From Ancylobacter oerskovii (GTDB taxonomy: Bacteria > Pseudomonadota > Alphaproteobacteria > Rhizobiales > Xanthobacteraceae): a stretch of 64,000 bases of DNA. The notes under the pieces were generated by a model. The model made no database searches. It was given only the letters and a program-made list of their open reading frames with translations, and had not been told where the DNA came from. The DNA lies in contig NZ_JAHBGB010000044.1 of the NCBI RefSeq assembly GCF_018390555.1, positions 523,424-587,423 on the forward strand, read 5' to 3'. The translations under genes were made by a program, and so were the position numbers. This document shows, one piece after another, positions 1-7,707 of the stretch; the first letter of the stretch is position 1, and each line of letters begins with the position of its first letter.

Positions 1-285
1 GCGCGCCAGGCAGACGCGGCGCGCCAGCACGCCGATCGGCCCCTCGGTGGCGATGTGCACGAAATCGGCGCCGATATCGTCCATCCGCCGCGCCACCATG
101 GCGCGGGTGGCCAGCGCCAGCCGCACCTCGGGATAGGTCGGCATCGGGACGGTGCGGAAATCCTGCGGCGTCAGGAAGGAAATGCGGGCGCCGAGGGACG
201 CGGCCTCGCGGGCGGTGTGCTCCAGCGAGCGGACCACGCCGTTGACCTGCGGGGCCCAGGCATCGGTGGCGATGAGAATGTGCAT
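1..285 (-). CDS. Glycosyltransferase family 4 (N-terminal part, Agt-like)
   Basis: This is the first 95 residues of a family-4 glycosyltransferase; the rest lies beyond the window edge. The N-terminus MHILIATDAWAPQVNGVV shows the first Rossmann strand and the 'DAW.PQVNGVVR' loop typical of GT4 enzymes that glycosylate lipids at the inner membrane. The ATG (complement of 283-285) shares one base with the TGA of the phosphoesterase gene upstream, so the two should be translationally coupled. A phosphoesterase followed by a GT4 is the known plcP-agt arrangement, in which Agt glycosylates diacylglycerol under phosphorus limitation. The family call is firm; the lipid substrate is inferred from context. 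Confidence 0.8.
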   Translation of the reverse strand, partial: MHILIATDAWAPQVNGVVRSLEHTAREAASLGARISFLTPQDFRTVPMPTYPEVRLALATRAMVARRMDDIGADFVHIATEGPIGVLARRVCLAR

Positions 286-1091
286 CAGGCGGCGACTTTC
301 GGGGCGGGCAGCGCGACCGGCAGCTCGACACCTTCGCGCGAACGGCGCGCCCAGTCGATCATCTCGAAGCGCCCGTCGGGATGCTCGACGATGGCGGTGC
401 AGCTTTCCACCCAGTCGCCGCAGTTCAGATAGTCGACGCCGAAGCGGTCATGCATGACGGCGTGGTGGATGTGGCCGCAGATGACGCCGTCCACCTTGTG
501 CCGGCGCGCCTCGTTCGCCACCGCTTCCTCGAAGCGGCCGATGAAGTTCACCGCGTTCTTCACCTTCAGCTTGGCCCACTGGCTGAGCGACCAGTAGGGG
601 AAGCCGAGCTTGCGGCGGCACCAGTTGAGATAGGTGTTGACGCCGAGCGCGGCGGTGTAGGCGCCGTCGCCCAGGAAGGCGAGCCATTTGGCGTGGCGCA
701 CCACCACGTCGAACACGTCGCCATGGATGACCAGGAAGCGCTTGCCGTCGGCGGATTCGTGGATGGCGGTCTCCACCACCTCGATGCCGCCGAAATGGCT
801 GCCGTAATAGTCGCGCAGGAACTCGTCGTGATTGCCCGGCAGATAGACCATGCGCGCGCCCTTGCGGCCCTTGCGCAGCAGCTTCTGCACCACGTCGTTA
901 TGCGCCTGCGGCCAGTACCAGCCCGAGCGCAGCCGCCAGCCATCGACGATGTCGCCGACCAGATAGATGGTGTCAGCGTCGTGCCAGCGCAGGAAATCCA
1001 GCAGCATGTCCGCCTGGCAGCCCTTGGTGCCGAGATGGACGTCCGACAGGAAGATGGTGCGGTAGCGCCGGGCGTCGGGTGCGTCGTTCAC
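285..1091 (-). CDS. plcP: Calcineurin-like phosphoesterase, probable PlcP phospholipase C
   Basis: A 268-residue metallophosphoesterase with every metal-binding motif in order: SDVHLG (about 16-21), GDIVDGW (46-52), GNHDEF (85-90), HGDVFD (about 124) and GHIHH (about 207). Automatic pipelines usually name this family UDP-2,3-diacylglucosamine diphosphatase (LpxH-like). The coupled GT4 gene downstream and a PHO-box-like site upstream (1177-1194) argue instead for PlcP, the phospholipase C that removes phosphate head groups from membrane lipids during phosphorus starvation in Sinorhizobium and relatives. No signal peptide is seen, which suggests a cytoplasmic, membrane-associated enzyme. The fold is certain; PlcP rather than LpxH is an inference from context. 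Confidence 0.75.
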   Translation of the reverse strand: MNDAPDARRYRTIFLSDVHLGTKGCQADMLLDFLRWHDADTIYLVGDIVDGWRLRSGWYWPQAHNDVVQKLLRKGRKGARMVYLPGNHDEFLRDYYGSHFGGIEVVETAIHESADGKRFLVIHGDVFDVVVRHAKWLAFLGDGAYTAALGVNTYLNWCRRKLGFPYWSLSQWAKLKVKNAVNFIGRFEEAVANEARRHKVDGVICGHIHHAVMHDRFGVDYLNCGDWVESCTAIVEHPDGRFEMIDWARRSREGVELPVALPAPKVAA

Positions 1092-1176
1092 CGCGAAGGG
1101 CCTCCCCCGTCATTGCGCCACCGCAAGCCAGAGCGGGCGCTTCCATAGGGTCATGACGGCAGATAGCCCGACTCGG

Positions 1177-1194
1177 GTCACGATTTTATGACAC
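1177..1194 (-). promoter_or_regulatory. Putative PHO box (PhoB site)
   Basis: Read on the minus strand this is GTGTCATAAAATCGTGAC, which by eye matches 14 of 18 positions of the enterobacterial/rhizobial PHO box (CTGTCAT, A-rich 4-base spacer, CTGTCAY). The first half and the A-rich spacer are nearly perfect and the second half is degenerate. It lies about 86 bases upstream of the phosphoesterase start, a sensible place for PhoB activation. One box only was seen. Confidence 0.5.
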
Positions 1195-1241
1195 GCGCCC
1201 CGTCGTGAAATCCCGTTGTCACAGAGGCGATGGTCGCGATC

Positions 1242-1844
1242 TCAAAGGAACAGCGTGACCACGCTGAGCGCCACCAGCCCGCCCATGACGATGTTGAGGA
1301 TGCGGTGCTGGCGCGGCGTCGAGAGCAGGCGGCCGATCAGCACGCCGAAGCCCGCCCATACCGCGAGGCAGGGAAGGCTGAGCAGGCCGAGCACCGCGGC
1401 GATGAGCAGCACTTCGGCGAGCAGCTCGCCGCCCGGCGTGGTGAAGGCGGGGATCACGCTGAGCGCGAAGGCCCAGGCTTTGGGATTCACCCACTGGAAC
1501 AGCGCCGATTGCAGGAAGGTGGGCGGCCTCTCCATCGCGGCGGCGCCCACGCCGCCGGCGGCGCTGGCGATCTTCCAGGCAAGGAACAGCAGATAGGCGC
1601 CGCCGACCAGCTTCAGGATCCAGTGCAGTTGCGGCACGGCAACGAACAGGCCGCCGAGCCCGAGCCCGACCGCCACCACCATGATCGCGAAGCCGACGGC
1701 GACCCCGAAGATCTGCGGCAGGGTGCGGCGGAAGCCGAAGGCGGCGCCGGTGCCGGCGGAGATCATGTTGTTCGGCCCCGGCGTGATGCCCCCCGCGAGG
1801 CCGAACAGGATGAGGGACAGGATCGGCAGGCTCATGATCACCAC
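1242..1844 (-). CDS. LysE/RhtB family exporter
   Basis: A 200-residue inner-membrane protein of the LysE translocator family, which exports amino acids or related small metabolites by proton-driven efflux. The N-terminal helix carries the family signature GGITPGPNNM, followed by about five further hydrophobic segments, and the length is normal. An in-frame ATG three codons in (1835) is an alternative start. It stands alone, with the phosphoesterase ending 150 bases away on one side and the FAH-family gene diverging on the other, so the context gives no substrate. Confidence 0.9.
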   Translation of the reverse strand: MVIMSLPILSLILFGLAGGITPGPNNMISAGTGAAFGFRRTLPQIFGVAVGFAIMVVAVGLGLGGLFVAVPQLHWILKLVGGAYLLFLAWKIASAAGGVGAAAMERPPTFLQSALFQWVNPKAWAFALSVIPAFTTPGGELLAEVLLIAAVLGLLSLPCLAVWAGFGVLIGRLLSTPRQHRILNIVMGGLVALSVVTLFL

Positions 1845-1997
1845 TTGAACGCCGCCGGCACGAGCACGGCGCGGCTAGAGCTAGTGCCGCCGCCGGGGCT
1901 CCGCAACCCGGAATCGACGCGCGGGCGGCGCCGGCTTGCCTCGCGCCGCCGGGCGGACGATGATCCCGGCCATTCCGATCAAGATGAGGATGACGAC

Positions 1998-2846
1998 ATG
2001 AGACTGGTGCGCTTCGGCGCTCCCGGACGGGAGAAGCCCGGCCTGCTGGATGCCAACGACGTGGTGCGCGACCTCTCCGGCGTGGTGGAGGACATCGGCG
2101 GCGCGGCGTTGACGCCGGAAGGCCTCGCGCGGCTCAAGGCGATCGAGCCGGCCTCGCTGCCGGCGGCGGCGCCGGGCGTGCGGCTCGGCCCCTGCGTGGC
2201 CCGGCCCGGACACTTCATCGCGGTCGGGCTCAATTATGCCGACCATGCCGAGGAATCCGGCATGGCGATACCCGACGAGCCGGTGCTGTTCTCCAAGGCG
2301 CCGAACTGCATCGTCGGGCCCAATGACGACGTGATCCAGCCCAAGGGCTCGACCAAGCTCGACTGGGAGGTGGAGCTCGGCATCGTGATCGGCGCGCGCA
2401 CTCGCTATGTCGAGGAGAAGGACGCCCGGGCACATATTGCCGGCTTCTGCCTCGCCAACGACGTGTCCGAGCGCGCCTTCCAGATCGAGCGCGGCGGCCA
2501 GTGGATCAAGGGCAAGAGCTGCGAGACCTTCGGGCCGCTTGGCCCCTTCCTCGCCACGCCGGACGAGGTGGGCGACGTCGGCAAGCTCGCCATGTGGTGC
2601 GACGTGAACGGGGAGCGGCGCCAGCGCGGCTCGACCGCCACCATGATCTTCGGCGTCGACTTCCTGGTGTCCTATATCAGCCAGTTCATGGTGCTGGATG
2701 TCGGCGACGTGATCATCACCGGCACGCCGCCCGGCGTCGGGCTCGGCATGAAGCCGCCGCTCTATCTCAAGCCGGGCGACGTGATGACGCTCGGCATCGA
2801 GAAGCTGGGCGAGCAGCGCCAGAAGGTGGTGCCCTTCGAAGGATGA
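1998..2846 (+). CDS. Fumarylacetoacetate hydrolase family protein
   Basis: A 282-residue FAH-superfamily enzyme. These metal-dependent proteins cleave or decarboxylate C-C bonds in acylpyruvates and related diketo acids, often in aromatic or sugar-acid catabolism. Visible marks are GLNYADHAEE, the acidic metal site in DWEVELGIVIG, NDVSERAFQ, and the C-terminal TGTPPGVGLGM. The start is the ATG at 1998, preceded by a purine-rich GATGAGGA. It diverges from the LysE gene and converges on the universal stress gene, so it looks monocistronic. The exact substrate cannot be told; 2-keto-3-deoxy-fuconate-type hydrolases are close in motif. Confidence 0.9.
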   Translation: MRLVRFGAPGREKPGLLDANDVVRDLSGVVEDIGGAALTPEGLARLKAIEPASLPAAAPGVRLGPCVARPGHFIAVGLNYADHAEESGMAIPDEPVLFSKAPNCIVGPNDDVIQPKGSTKLDWEVELGIVIGARTRYVEEKDARAHIAGFCLANDVSERAFQIERGGQWIKGKSCETFGPLGPFLATPDEVGDVGKLAMWCDVNGERRQRGSTATMIFGVDFLVSYISQFMVLDVGDVIITGTPPGVGLGMKPPLYLKPGDVMTLGIEKLGEQRQKVVPFEG

Positions 2847-2852
2847 CGGACC

Positions 2853-2880
2853 CGGCCGGGCGGCGCAGGCCGCCCGGCCG
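2853..2880. terminator. 12-bp GC palindrome between convergent genes
   Basis: A perfect 12-base-pair stem with a GCAG loop lies between the FAH-family gene and the convergent universal stress gene. It has no T-tract on either strand, so it may be a bidirectional but inefficient terminator or only an RNA-end stabiliser. Confidence 0.5.
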
Positions 2881-2904
2881 GAGCGTGAGCCGCCCGCTCC
2901 CGCC

Positions 2905-3717
2905 TCAATGCGCGCAGAGCAGCGGCAGCGGCGGATTGGCGATCAGCGAGGCGGTGACGCCGCCGAGCACCAGCTCGGTGAGCCGCGGGCGGCTATAGGC
3001 GCCCATCACCAGGAGATCGGCCTTGTAGGCTTCGGCCTCGGCGGTGATGACCTTGGTGGGGTCGCCTTCGGCGTGCCGGTGCTCGGCATTGACGCCGTGG
3101 GTCTTGAGGAAGCCGGTGAGGCGCGCCCCGCTCTCCGACGGCGCGGCGCCGTTCTCGCCTACGGTGAGCACCAGCACCTGATCGGCGGCCTTGAGCAGCG
3201 GCAGGGCGAGGCGGACGGCATGGCCGGCCTCGCGCGAGGGTTTCCAGGCCACCGCCACCCGGCCGATATGCGCGGGGACCTTCTTGCCGGTGGGCACGAC
3301 CACCACCGGCGCCGTCGAGGTCAGCGCCAGATGCTCCGGCAGGATCGCCGCCAGCGCGTCGTCACTGGTGCCGGAGACGGTTTCGCTGACCACGATGACA
3401 TCGGCGAAATCGGCGGCCTGGCGCAGTTCGGACGTCACCTCGCCATCGACCACGCTCCAATCGGCGGGGAGGGCGGCGGCCGCGACGGCGGCATCGAAGC
3501 GGGAGCGGACCTCGGCTTCCTTCTCGCGCGCTTCGCGCTTCAGCTCGTTCACATAGATCGACAAGGCGCGCCCGACGCGCGGTACCCCGGCGGGATAGAG
3601 CGTGTAGAGCGCCACCAGCCGGGCGCCGGCCTGCTTCGACAGGGCGACCGCATAGGCGAGCCGGTCATTGAACCCGCTGTCGGGCGCGGCGTGGAGGAGA
3701 ACGGTGCGTAGGGACAT
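2905..3717 (-). CDS. Universal stress protein, tandem UspA domains
   Basis: A 270-residue protein made of two UspA-like domains, roughly residues 1-140 and 150-270. The second half ends with the nucleotide-binding-type loop around GAYSRPRLTELVLGGVT, followed by the family's usual C-terminus (NPPLPLLCAH). The first half is more degenerate. Such double-Usp proteins are cytoplasmic stress or low-oxygen response factors in alphaproteobacteria; the biochemical role is not known from sequence. It diverges from the cytochrome c' operon across a 249-base region, so shared oxygen- or redox-linked control is possible, but no FixK/FNR box was seen. Confidence 0.9.
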   Translation of the reverse strand: MSLRTVLLHAAPDSGFNDRLAYAVALSKQAGARLVALYTLYPAGVPRVGRALSIYVNELKREAREKEAEVRSRFDAAVAAAALPADWSVVDGEVTSELRQAADFADVIVVSETVSGTSDDALAAILPEHLALTSTAPVVVVPTGKKVPAHIGRVAVAWKPSREAGHAVRLALPLLKAADQVLVLTVGENGAAPSESGARLTGFLKTHGVNAEHRHAEGDPTKVITAEAEAYKADLLVMGAYSRPRLTELVLGGVTASLIANPPLPLLCAH

Positions 3718-3893
3718 GATGCCACTTCCATCGATCGACGTTCGGAGAAACCGTACGATATTACGCTACGTCAGAATTCCCAGGCATCGGATAAATCGCC
3801 GCTGGCGAAAACCCGTCGCGCCCTGGCCGGCAGCCTCCCACGCCCGCCTGCCGATGCGTGATCACGAGCGCGCGATATACCGCCTATTGCATT

Positions 3894-3924
3894 GCAGCAG
3901 ATTGGAGCCGCACTAATCTGCTGC
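3894..3924. promoter_or_regulatory. 10-bp inverted repeat upstream of cytochrome c' gene
   Basis: GCAGCAGATT and its exact reverse complement AATCTGCTGC are separated by 11 bases, about 40 bases before the cytochrome start. The three-turn dyad spacing would suit a dimeric regulator; as RNA it would form a hairpin with an 11-base loop in the leader. Confidence 0.45.
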
Positions 3925-3966
3925 GCGCCGGAAGGGCTGTCGTCCGGTTTTGCAAGGAGCGCATTC

Positions 3967-4407
3967 ATGATGAGCCGTAAGGCGGCTTTTGCCGTCGCCG
4001 CCGTGGTTTCCGCCATTGCCGCCACCAGTGTCCTCGCGCAGGATCCCGTTGCCGAGCGCGAGAAGCTGATGAAGGAGTGGGGCCAGGTGACACGTCCGGT
4101 CGGCGCCATGCTGAAGGGCAGCCAGCCTTTCGACCTCGCCGCCGTGCAGGCGGCCCTCGACAGCTATGCGAAGAATGCCGCGGCCTTGCCCGCGCTTTTC
4201 CCCGCCGGATCGGACGGCGGCAAGACCGAGGCGCTGCCGGCGGTGTGGACGAAGAACGCCGAGTTCAACGCGCTGTTCGTCAAGTTTGGCGCCGACGCCA
4301 CCGCCGCCCGGGCGGCGATCACCGACGAAGCGAGCTTCAAGGCCAATATTCCCGACGTGATCCGAACCTGCGGCACCTGCCACCAGACCTTCCGGGCCAA
4401 GAGCTGA
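3967..4407 (+). CDS. Cytochrome c' (CycP-type)
   Basis: A 146-residue periplasmic c-type cytochrome. A signal peptide (MMSRKAAFAVAAVVSAIAAT, then SVLA/Q) is followed by an about 120-residue four-helix domain. The single haem motif CGTCH lies about ten residues from the C-terminus, which is diagnostic of cytochrome c', a five-coordinate haem protein that binds NO. The chosen ATG at 3967 (or the next codon, 3970) has AAGGAG seven bases upstream; a longer frame from 3892 would ruin the signal peptide. The stop is one base from the next gene, a b561-type cytochrome, giving the common cytochrome c'/cytochrome b pair. Confidence 0.92.
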   Translation: MMSRKAAFAVAAVVSAIAATSVLAQDPVAEREKLMKEWGQVTRPVGAMLKGSQPFDLAAVQAALDSYAKNAAALPALFPAGSDGGKTEALPAVWTKNAEFNALFVKFGADATAARAAITDEASFKANIPDVIRTCGTCHQTFRAKS

Positions 4408-4408
4408 G

Positions 4409-5149
4409 ATGAGCCAGGCCGACATCTCCCGCGCGCCGGCCTCGGCCGGGCTGGCCTCGCAGGCCGGGCCGGCGACGGTGCTGGCCTGGGACCTGCCGAC
4501 GCGGCTGGCGAAATGGACGCTGGCGGCGCTGGTCGGGCTCGCCTTCGCCAGCAAGTATTACGGCGATGTCGGCCTCGTCTGGCACATGTGGAACGGCCTC
4601 GCCATCCTCACCGTGCTGGTGTTCCGCCTGCTCTGGGGGCTGGTGGGCGGCAGCACGGCGCGCTTTGCCGGCTTCCTGCGCGGGCCGGTGGCGGCGATGG
4701 GCTATCTTCGCGGGCTCGTCACCGGCCGCAAGGTCGCCTATCTCGGCCACAACCCGCTGGGCGGGTGGATGACCATCGCCCTGCTGGCGGCGGTGGGCGC
4801 CCAGGCCGTGGCCGGGCTCTACACCACCGACGACATCATCGTCGAAGGGCCGATGGTGGCGGCGGCGAGCTCGGAGGCGGTGTCGCTCGGCTCGATGCTG
4901 CACCAGCGGATCTATCCGGTCCTGCTGGGGCTGATCGGCCTGCATGTCGTGGCCAACATCGCCTATTCGCTGTTCGGCGGCGACAATCTGGTCAAGGCGA
5001 TGGTGACCGGCCGCAAGCCGGCCGCCGCCTATGCCGACCGCGCGGCGGCGACGCCGGGGTCGATCCTCGCCGCGCTGGCCTGCCTCGCGGTGGCGGCGGC
5101 AATCGTGTTCGGCGGCATTGCGCTGGCGGGCGGAAACCCCTTTCCCTGA
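4409..5149 (+). CDS. Cytochrome b561 / b6-like membrane protein
   Basis: A 246-residue membrane cytochrome of the bacterial b561 family, probably the quinol-side partner of the cytochrome c' encoded one base upstream. The motifs WDLPTRL, FRLLWGLVGG, YLGHNPLGGWM and TGRK are classical. Family members carry a haem-ligand histidine in helix 1, in RLFHW. Here that position reads RLAKW, a lysine, while the helix 2 (WHMWNG) and helix 4 (LHQR and GLHVV) histidines are kept. One of the two haems may therefore be absent or differently ligated. A fifth hydrophobic segment is added at the C-terminus. Confidence 0.88.
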   Translation: MSQADISRAPASAGLASQAGPATVLAWDLPTRLAKWTLAALVGLAFASKYYGDVGLVWHMWNGLAILTVLVFRLLWGLVGGSTARFAGFLRGPVAAMGYLRGLVTGRKVAYLGHNPLGGWMTIALLAAVGAQAVAGLYTTDDIIVEGPMVAAASSEAVSLGSMLHQRIYPVLLGLIGLHVVANIAYSLFGGDNLVKAMVTGRKPAAAYADRAAATPGSILAALACLAVAAAIVFGGIALAGGNPFP

Positions 5150-5203
5150 ACGCATTCCCGCCCTGCGGAAGATCATCTTGCCGCCGGGCGGGAGTCATGC
5201 TCC

Positions 5204-6136
5204 ATGGCGCGCATGAACGCGCTCAAGGGGATCGCGCTGCAGATCGGCGCGACCTTCGTCTTCACCATCATGGCCGCCATGGTCCGCATCGTCTCGGAAC
5301 GCATTCCGACCGGCGAGGTGGTGTTCGCGCGCTCGTTCTTCGCGCTGTTCCCGCTGCTGGCGCTGCTGACCCTGCGCAACGAGATCAGCGCGGCGGTGCG
5401 CACCGCCAACCCGCTCGGGCATGTGCTGCGCGGCATCATCGGCGTGATCGCCATGAGCCTGTCCTTCTCGGCGCTCGCCTTCCTGCCGCTCGCCGACGCC
5501 ACCGCCATCGGCTTCACCGCGCCGCTGATCACCGTGGCGCTGGCGGCGGCGATGCTGGGCGAGCGCGTGCAGCTCTATCGCTGGGCGGCGGTGGCGGTGG
5601 GCCTCGGCGGCGTGGTGGTGATGCTGTGGCCGCATATGAGCGGCGGTTTCCATACGCGCGAAAGCGCCATCGGCGCCACCTGCGCGCTGGTCGGCGCCTT
5701 CTGCACCGCCGGCGCCATGGTGCAGGTGCGGCGCCTGACCGCCACCGAGACCACGGCGGCGATCGTGTTCTATTTCCAGTCGCTGGCGGCGGTCGCCGGC
5801 CTCGCCACGGCCGCCTGGGGATGGGTGCTGCCGGGCTGGGGCGACGCGGCGCTGCTGCTCACCATCGGCCTGCTCGGCGGGGTGGGGCAGATCCTGCTGA
5901 CCGAGAGCTATCGCTTCGCGCCGGCCTCGGTGGTGGCGCCGTTCAACTATTCGGCGATGCTGTGGTCGCTGCTGCTCGGCTTTCTGCTGTTCGGCGAGGT
6001 GCCGCCGCTCATGGTGCTGACCGGCGGGCTGATCGTCATCGGTGCCGGGCTGTTCGTCATCCTGCGCGAGCGCCATGGCGGCGGCGCGCGCGAGGAGGAC
6101 GCCGCCGCCGGGCCGCCCGGCGGCCCGGCGAACTGA
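5204..6136 (+). CDS. EamA/DMT-superfamily transporter
   Basis: A 310-residue inner-membrane transporter with ten hydrophobic segments arranged as two EamA repeats (about 10-140 and 155-290). The ends of the repeats show family marks such as TAPLITVALAAAMLGERV and FNYSAMLWSLLLGFLLFGE. The family exports metabolites or amino acids; the substrate is not predictable. It follows the b561 gene by 54 bases and may be co-transcribed with it. The C-terminal tail (GPPGGPAN) is encoded by one copy of a 24-bp direct repeat that recurs just after the stop. Confidence 0.9.
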   Translation: MARMNALKGIALQIGATFVFTIMAAMVRIVSERIPTGEVVFARSFFALFPLLALLTLRNEISAAVRTANPLGHVLRGIIGVIAMSLSFSALAFLPLADATAIGFTAPLITVALAAAMLGERVQLYRWAAVAVGLGGVVVMLWPHMSGGFHTRESAIGATCALVGAFCTAGAMVQVRRLTATETTAAIVFYFQSLAAVAGLATAAWGWVLPGWGDAALLLTIGLLGGVGQILLTESYRFAPASVVAPFNYSAMLWSLLLGFLLFGEVPPLMVLTGGLIVIGAGLFVILRERHGGGAREEDAAAGPPGGPAN

Positions 6137-6172
6137 AGAACTTCCCGCGGGCCGCCCGGCGGCCCGGCGAAC
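6110..6172. repeat. 24-bp direct repeat pair spanning the end of the EamA gene
   Basis: Two identical 24-base copies lie at 6110-6133 and 6149-6172, with a 39-base period. Each is GC-rich and internally palindromic (GGGCCGCC/GGCGGCCC type). The first copy encodes the last residues of the transporter, and the second is followed by GGTTTT and may act as its terminator. Confidence 0.6.
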
Positions 6173-6200
6173 GGAAGGGTTTTCGGCACACCGACCGGTA

Positions 6201-6437
6201 TCAGAACGCCTTGAAGGTGATGATGGTGCGAGTGTCCTGGATGCCGGAGATGGTCTGCACCTTCTGGTTCACGAAATGGCCGATGTCGGTCTCCGCCGGC
6301 ACGTAGAACTTCACCAGCAGGTCGAAATCCCCCGCCGTGGAATAGATTTCCGAGGCGATCTCGGCGTCGGCGATGGCGTTCGCCACCTCGTAGGAGCGGC
6401 CGAGGTGACATTTGATCTGCATGAAGAAGGGGACCAT
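6201..6437 (-). CDS. Lrp/AsnC ligand-binding (RAM) domain protein
   Basis: A 78-residue stand-alone RAM domain, the amino-acid-sensing half of Lrp/AsnC regulators without the DNA-binding helix-turn-helix. The start MVPFFMQIKCHLG and the body (VANAIADAE, YSTAGDFDLLVKFY, VQTISGIQDTRT) match the short SMc-type proteins found across Hyphomicrobiales. It probably forms homo-oligomers or associates with full-length Lrp proteins; that role is not established. The ATG at 6437 is preferred over upstream starts because the extension is low-complexity and not family-like. It diverges from the TPP-riboswitch/thiD unit. Confidence 0.85.
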   Translation of the reverse strand: MVPFFMQIKCHLGRSYEVANAIADAEIASEIYSTAGDFDLLVKFYVPAETDIGHFVNQKVQTISGIQDTRTIITFKAF

Positions 6438-6570
6438 GGCGGGATTCCGGTAGCCTGAACGCACCCCGCCACAGGACCAGAAGGGCACGGCCGGCGCAAC
6501 CCCCGGCACGCCGGCGATGCACCGCCTTGCGCCGGGCGGTCGCATCGCTTAACTCATTGGCGACGATCGC

Positions 6571-6675
6571 GTTGGGGTGTCCCGCAGGCGACTTGCGGGG
6601 CTGAGAGGCGACGCCGGATCCTTCCGGTGCCAACCCACGAACCTGATCCGGGTCATGCCGGCGGAGGAAACGGGT
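6571..6675 (+). promoter_or_regulatory. TPP riboswitch (THI element)
   Basis: This is the classical thiamine-pyrophosphate aptamer. GGGGTGTCCC and GCGGGGCTGAGAG (CTGAGAG at 6601-6607) bind the pyrimidine. A P3 stem-loop (about 6608-6631), ACCTGATCCGGGTCATGCC (6641-6659) and the closing GCGGAGGAAA follow. It sits 66 bases before thiD. Downstream lie two hairpins, 6686-6701 and 6715-6728; the second ends two bases before the thiD AGGAGG, so control of translation initiation is plausible. Confidence 0.93.
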
Positions 6676-6741
6676 CGCGCGCAACGGGACGCCCGCGTCC
6701 CGCCACGGACGCGCCCGGCCTTTGCCGGCCAGGAGGCGCCG

Positions 6742-7599
6742 ATGAGCGAGCAGACGAGCCAGCAGACGAGCCACGCCGACACCCCCCGCACCGCCATCGC
6801 GGTGACGATCGCCGGATCGGATTCCGGCGGCGGCGCCGGCATCCAGGCCGATCTCAAGACCTTCTCGGCGCTGGGCGTCTACGGCGCCAGCGTCATCACC
6901 GCGCTCACCGCTCAGAACACGCTCGGCGTGACCGGCATCCACGACGTGCCGCCGGCCTTCATCGCCGCGCAGATGGACGCGGTGTTCTCCGACCTCGCGG
7001 TGGATGCGGTGAAGATCGGCATGCTGTCGCGGCCCGAGGTGATCGAGGCGGTCGCCGCCGGGCTCGACCGGCACCGCCTCGACAAGGTGGTGCTGGACCC
7101 GGTGATGATCGCCGCCTCCGGCGACCGGCTGCTGGTGCCGGAAGCCATCGACAGCCTGCGTCGGCAGCTGCTGCCGCGCGCGCTGCTGATCACCCCCAAC
7201 CTGCCGGAAGCGGCGGCGCTGCTCGACGAGGCGCCGGCCGCCGATCTCGACGGCGCCCGCCGCCAGGCCGAGCGGCTGCGGGCGCTCGGTGCCCGCGCGG
7301 TGCTGGTCAAGGGCGGCCATGGCGACGGCCCGGACAGCGTCGACGTGCTGCTCGACGAGCAAGGGTTCATGGAGCTGTCGGCGCCGCGTCTCGCCACCCG
7401 CAACACCCACGGCACCGGCTGCACGCTCTCCTCCGCCATCGCCGCCGGGCTGGCGCGCGGCTTGGCGGTGCGGCCGGCGGTCGAGGCGGCGAAGGCCTAT
7501 CTGACGCGGGCCATCGGCGCCGCCGACCAGCTGACGATCGGGCGCGGCCACGGGCCGGTGCATCACTTCCACGCCTGGTGGGGCGATCGCGGCGGCTAG
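6742..7599 (+). CDS. thiD: Hydroxymethylpyrimidine/phosphomethylpyrimidine kinase
   Basis: A 285-residue ribokinase-fold enzyme that phosphorylates HMP and then HMP-phosphate to HMP-pyrophosphate for thiamine synthesis in the cytoplasm. Visible motifs are [19 protein letters not shown] near the N-terminus (substrate site), [28 protein letters not shown] and the anion-hole/catalytic [17 protein letters not shown]. The start at 6742 has a perfect AGGAGG six bases upstream. The gene lies behind a TPP riboswitch, so it should be repressed by thiamine pyrophosphate. No other thi gene is present nearby; thiD is detached from the main thiamine operon here. Confidence 0.96.
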   Translation: MSEQTSQQTSHADTPRTAIAVTIAGSDSGGGAGIQADLKTFSALGVYGASVITALTAQNTLGVTGIHDVPPAFIAAQMDAVFSDLAVDAVKIGMLSRPEVIEAVAAGLDRHRLDKVVLDPVMIAASGDRLLVPEAIDSLRRQLLPRALLITPNLPEAAALLDEAPAADLDGARRQAERLRALGARAVLVKGGHGDGPDSVDVLLDEQGFMELSAPRLATRNTHGTGCTLSSAIAAGLARGLAVRPAVEAAKAYLTRAIGAADQLTIGRGHGPVHHFHAWWGDRGG

Positions 7600-7707
7600 C
7601 CTGTCGCGGCGGCCATTCGCAGCCCTCGCAAGCGGTGCTATCGCAGCAGCAGCGCCGCGCGAATCGCCCGTTTCGGCGCGGCCCTCCCGTTCCGCGTCGT
7701 GTCTGCC

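Noticed and set aside
285-1091. Naming the phosphoesterase LpxH.
   Set aside because: Motifs alone allow it, but coupling to a GT4 gene and a PHO-box-like site favour PlcP; LpxH-type annotation is common but less likely here.
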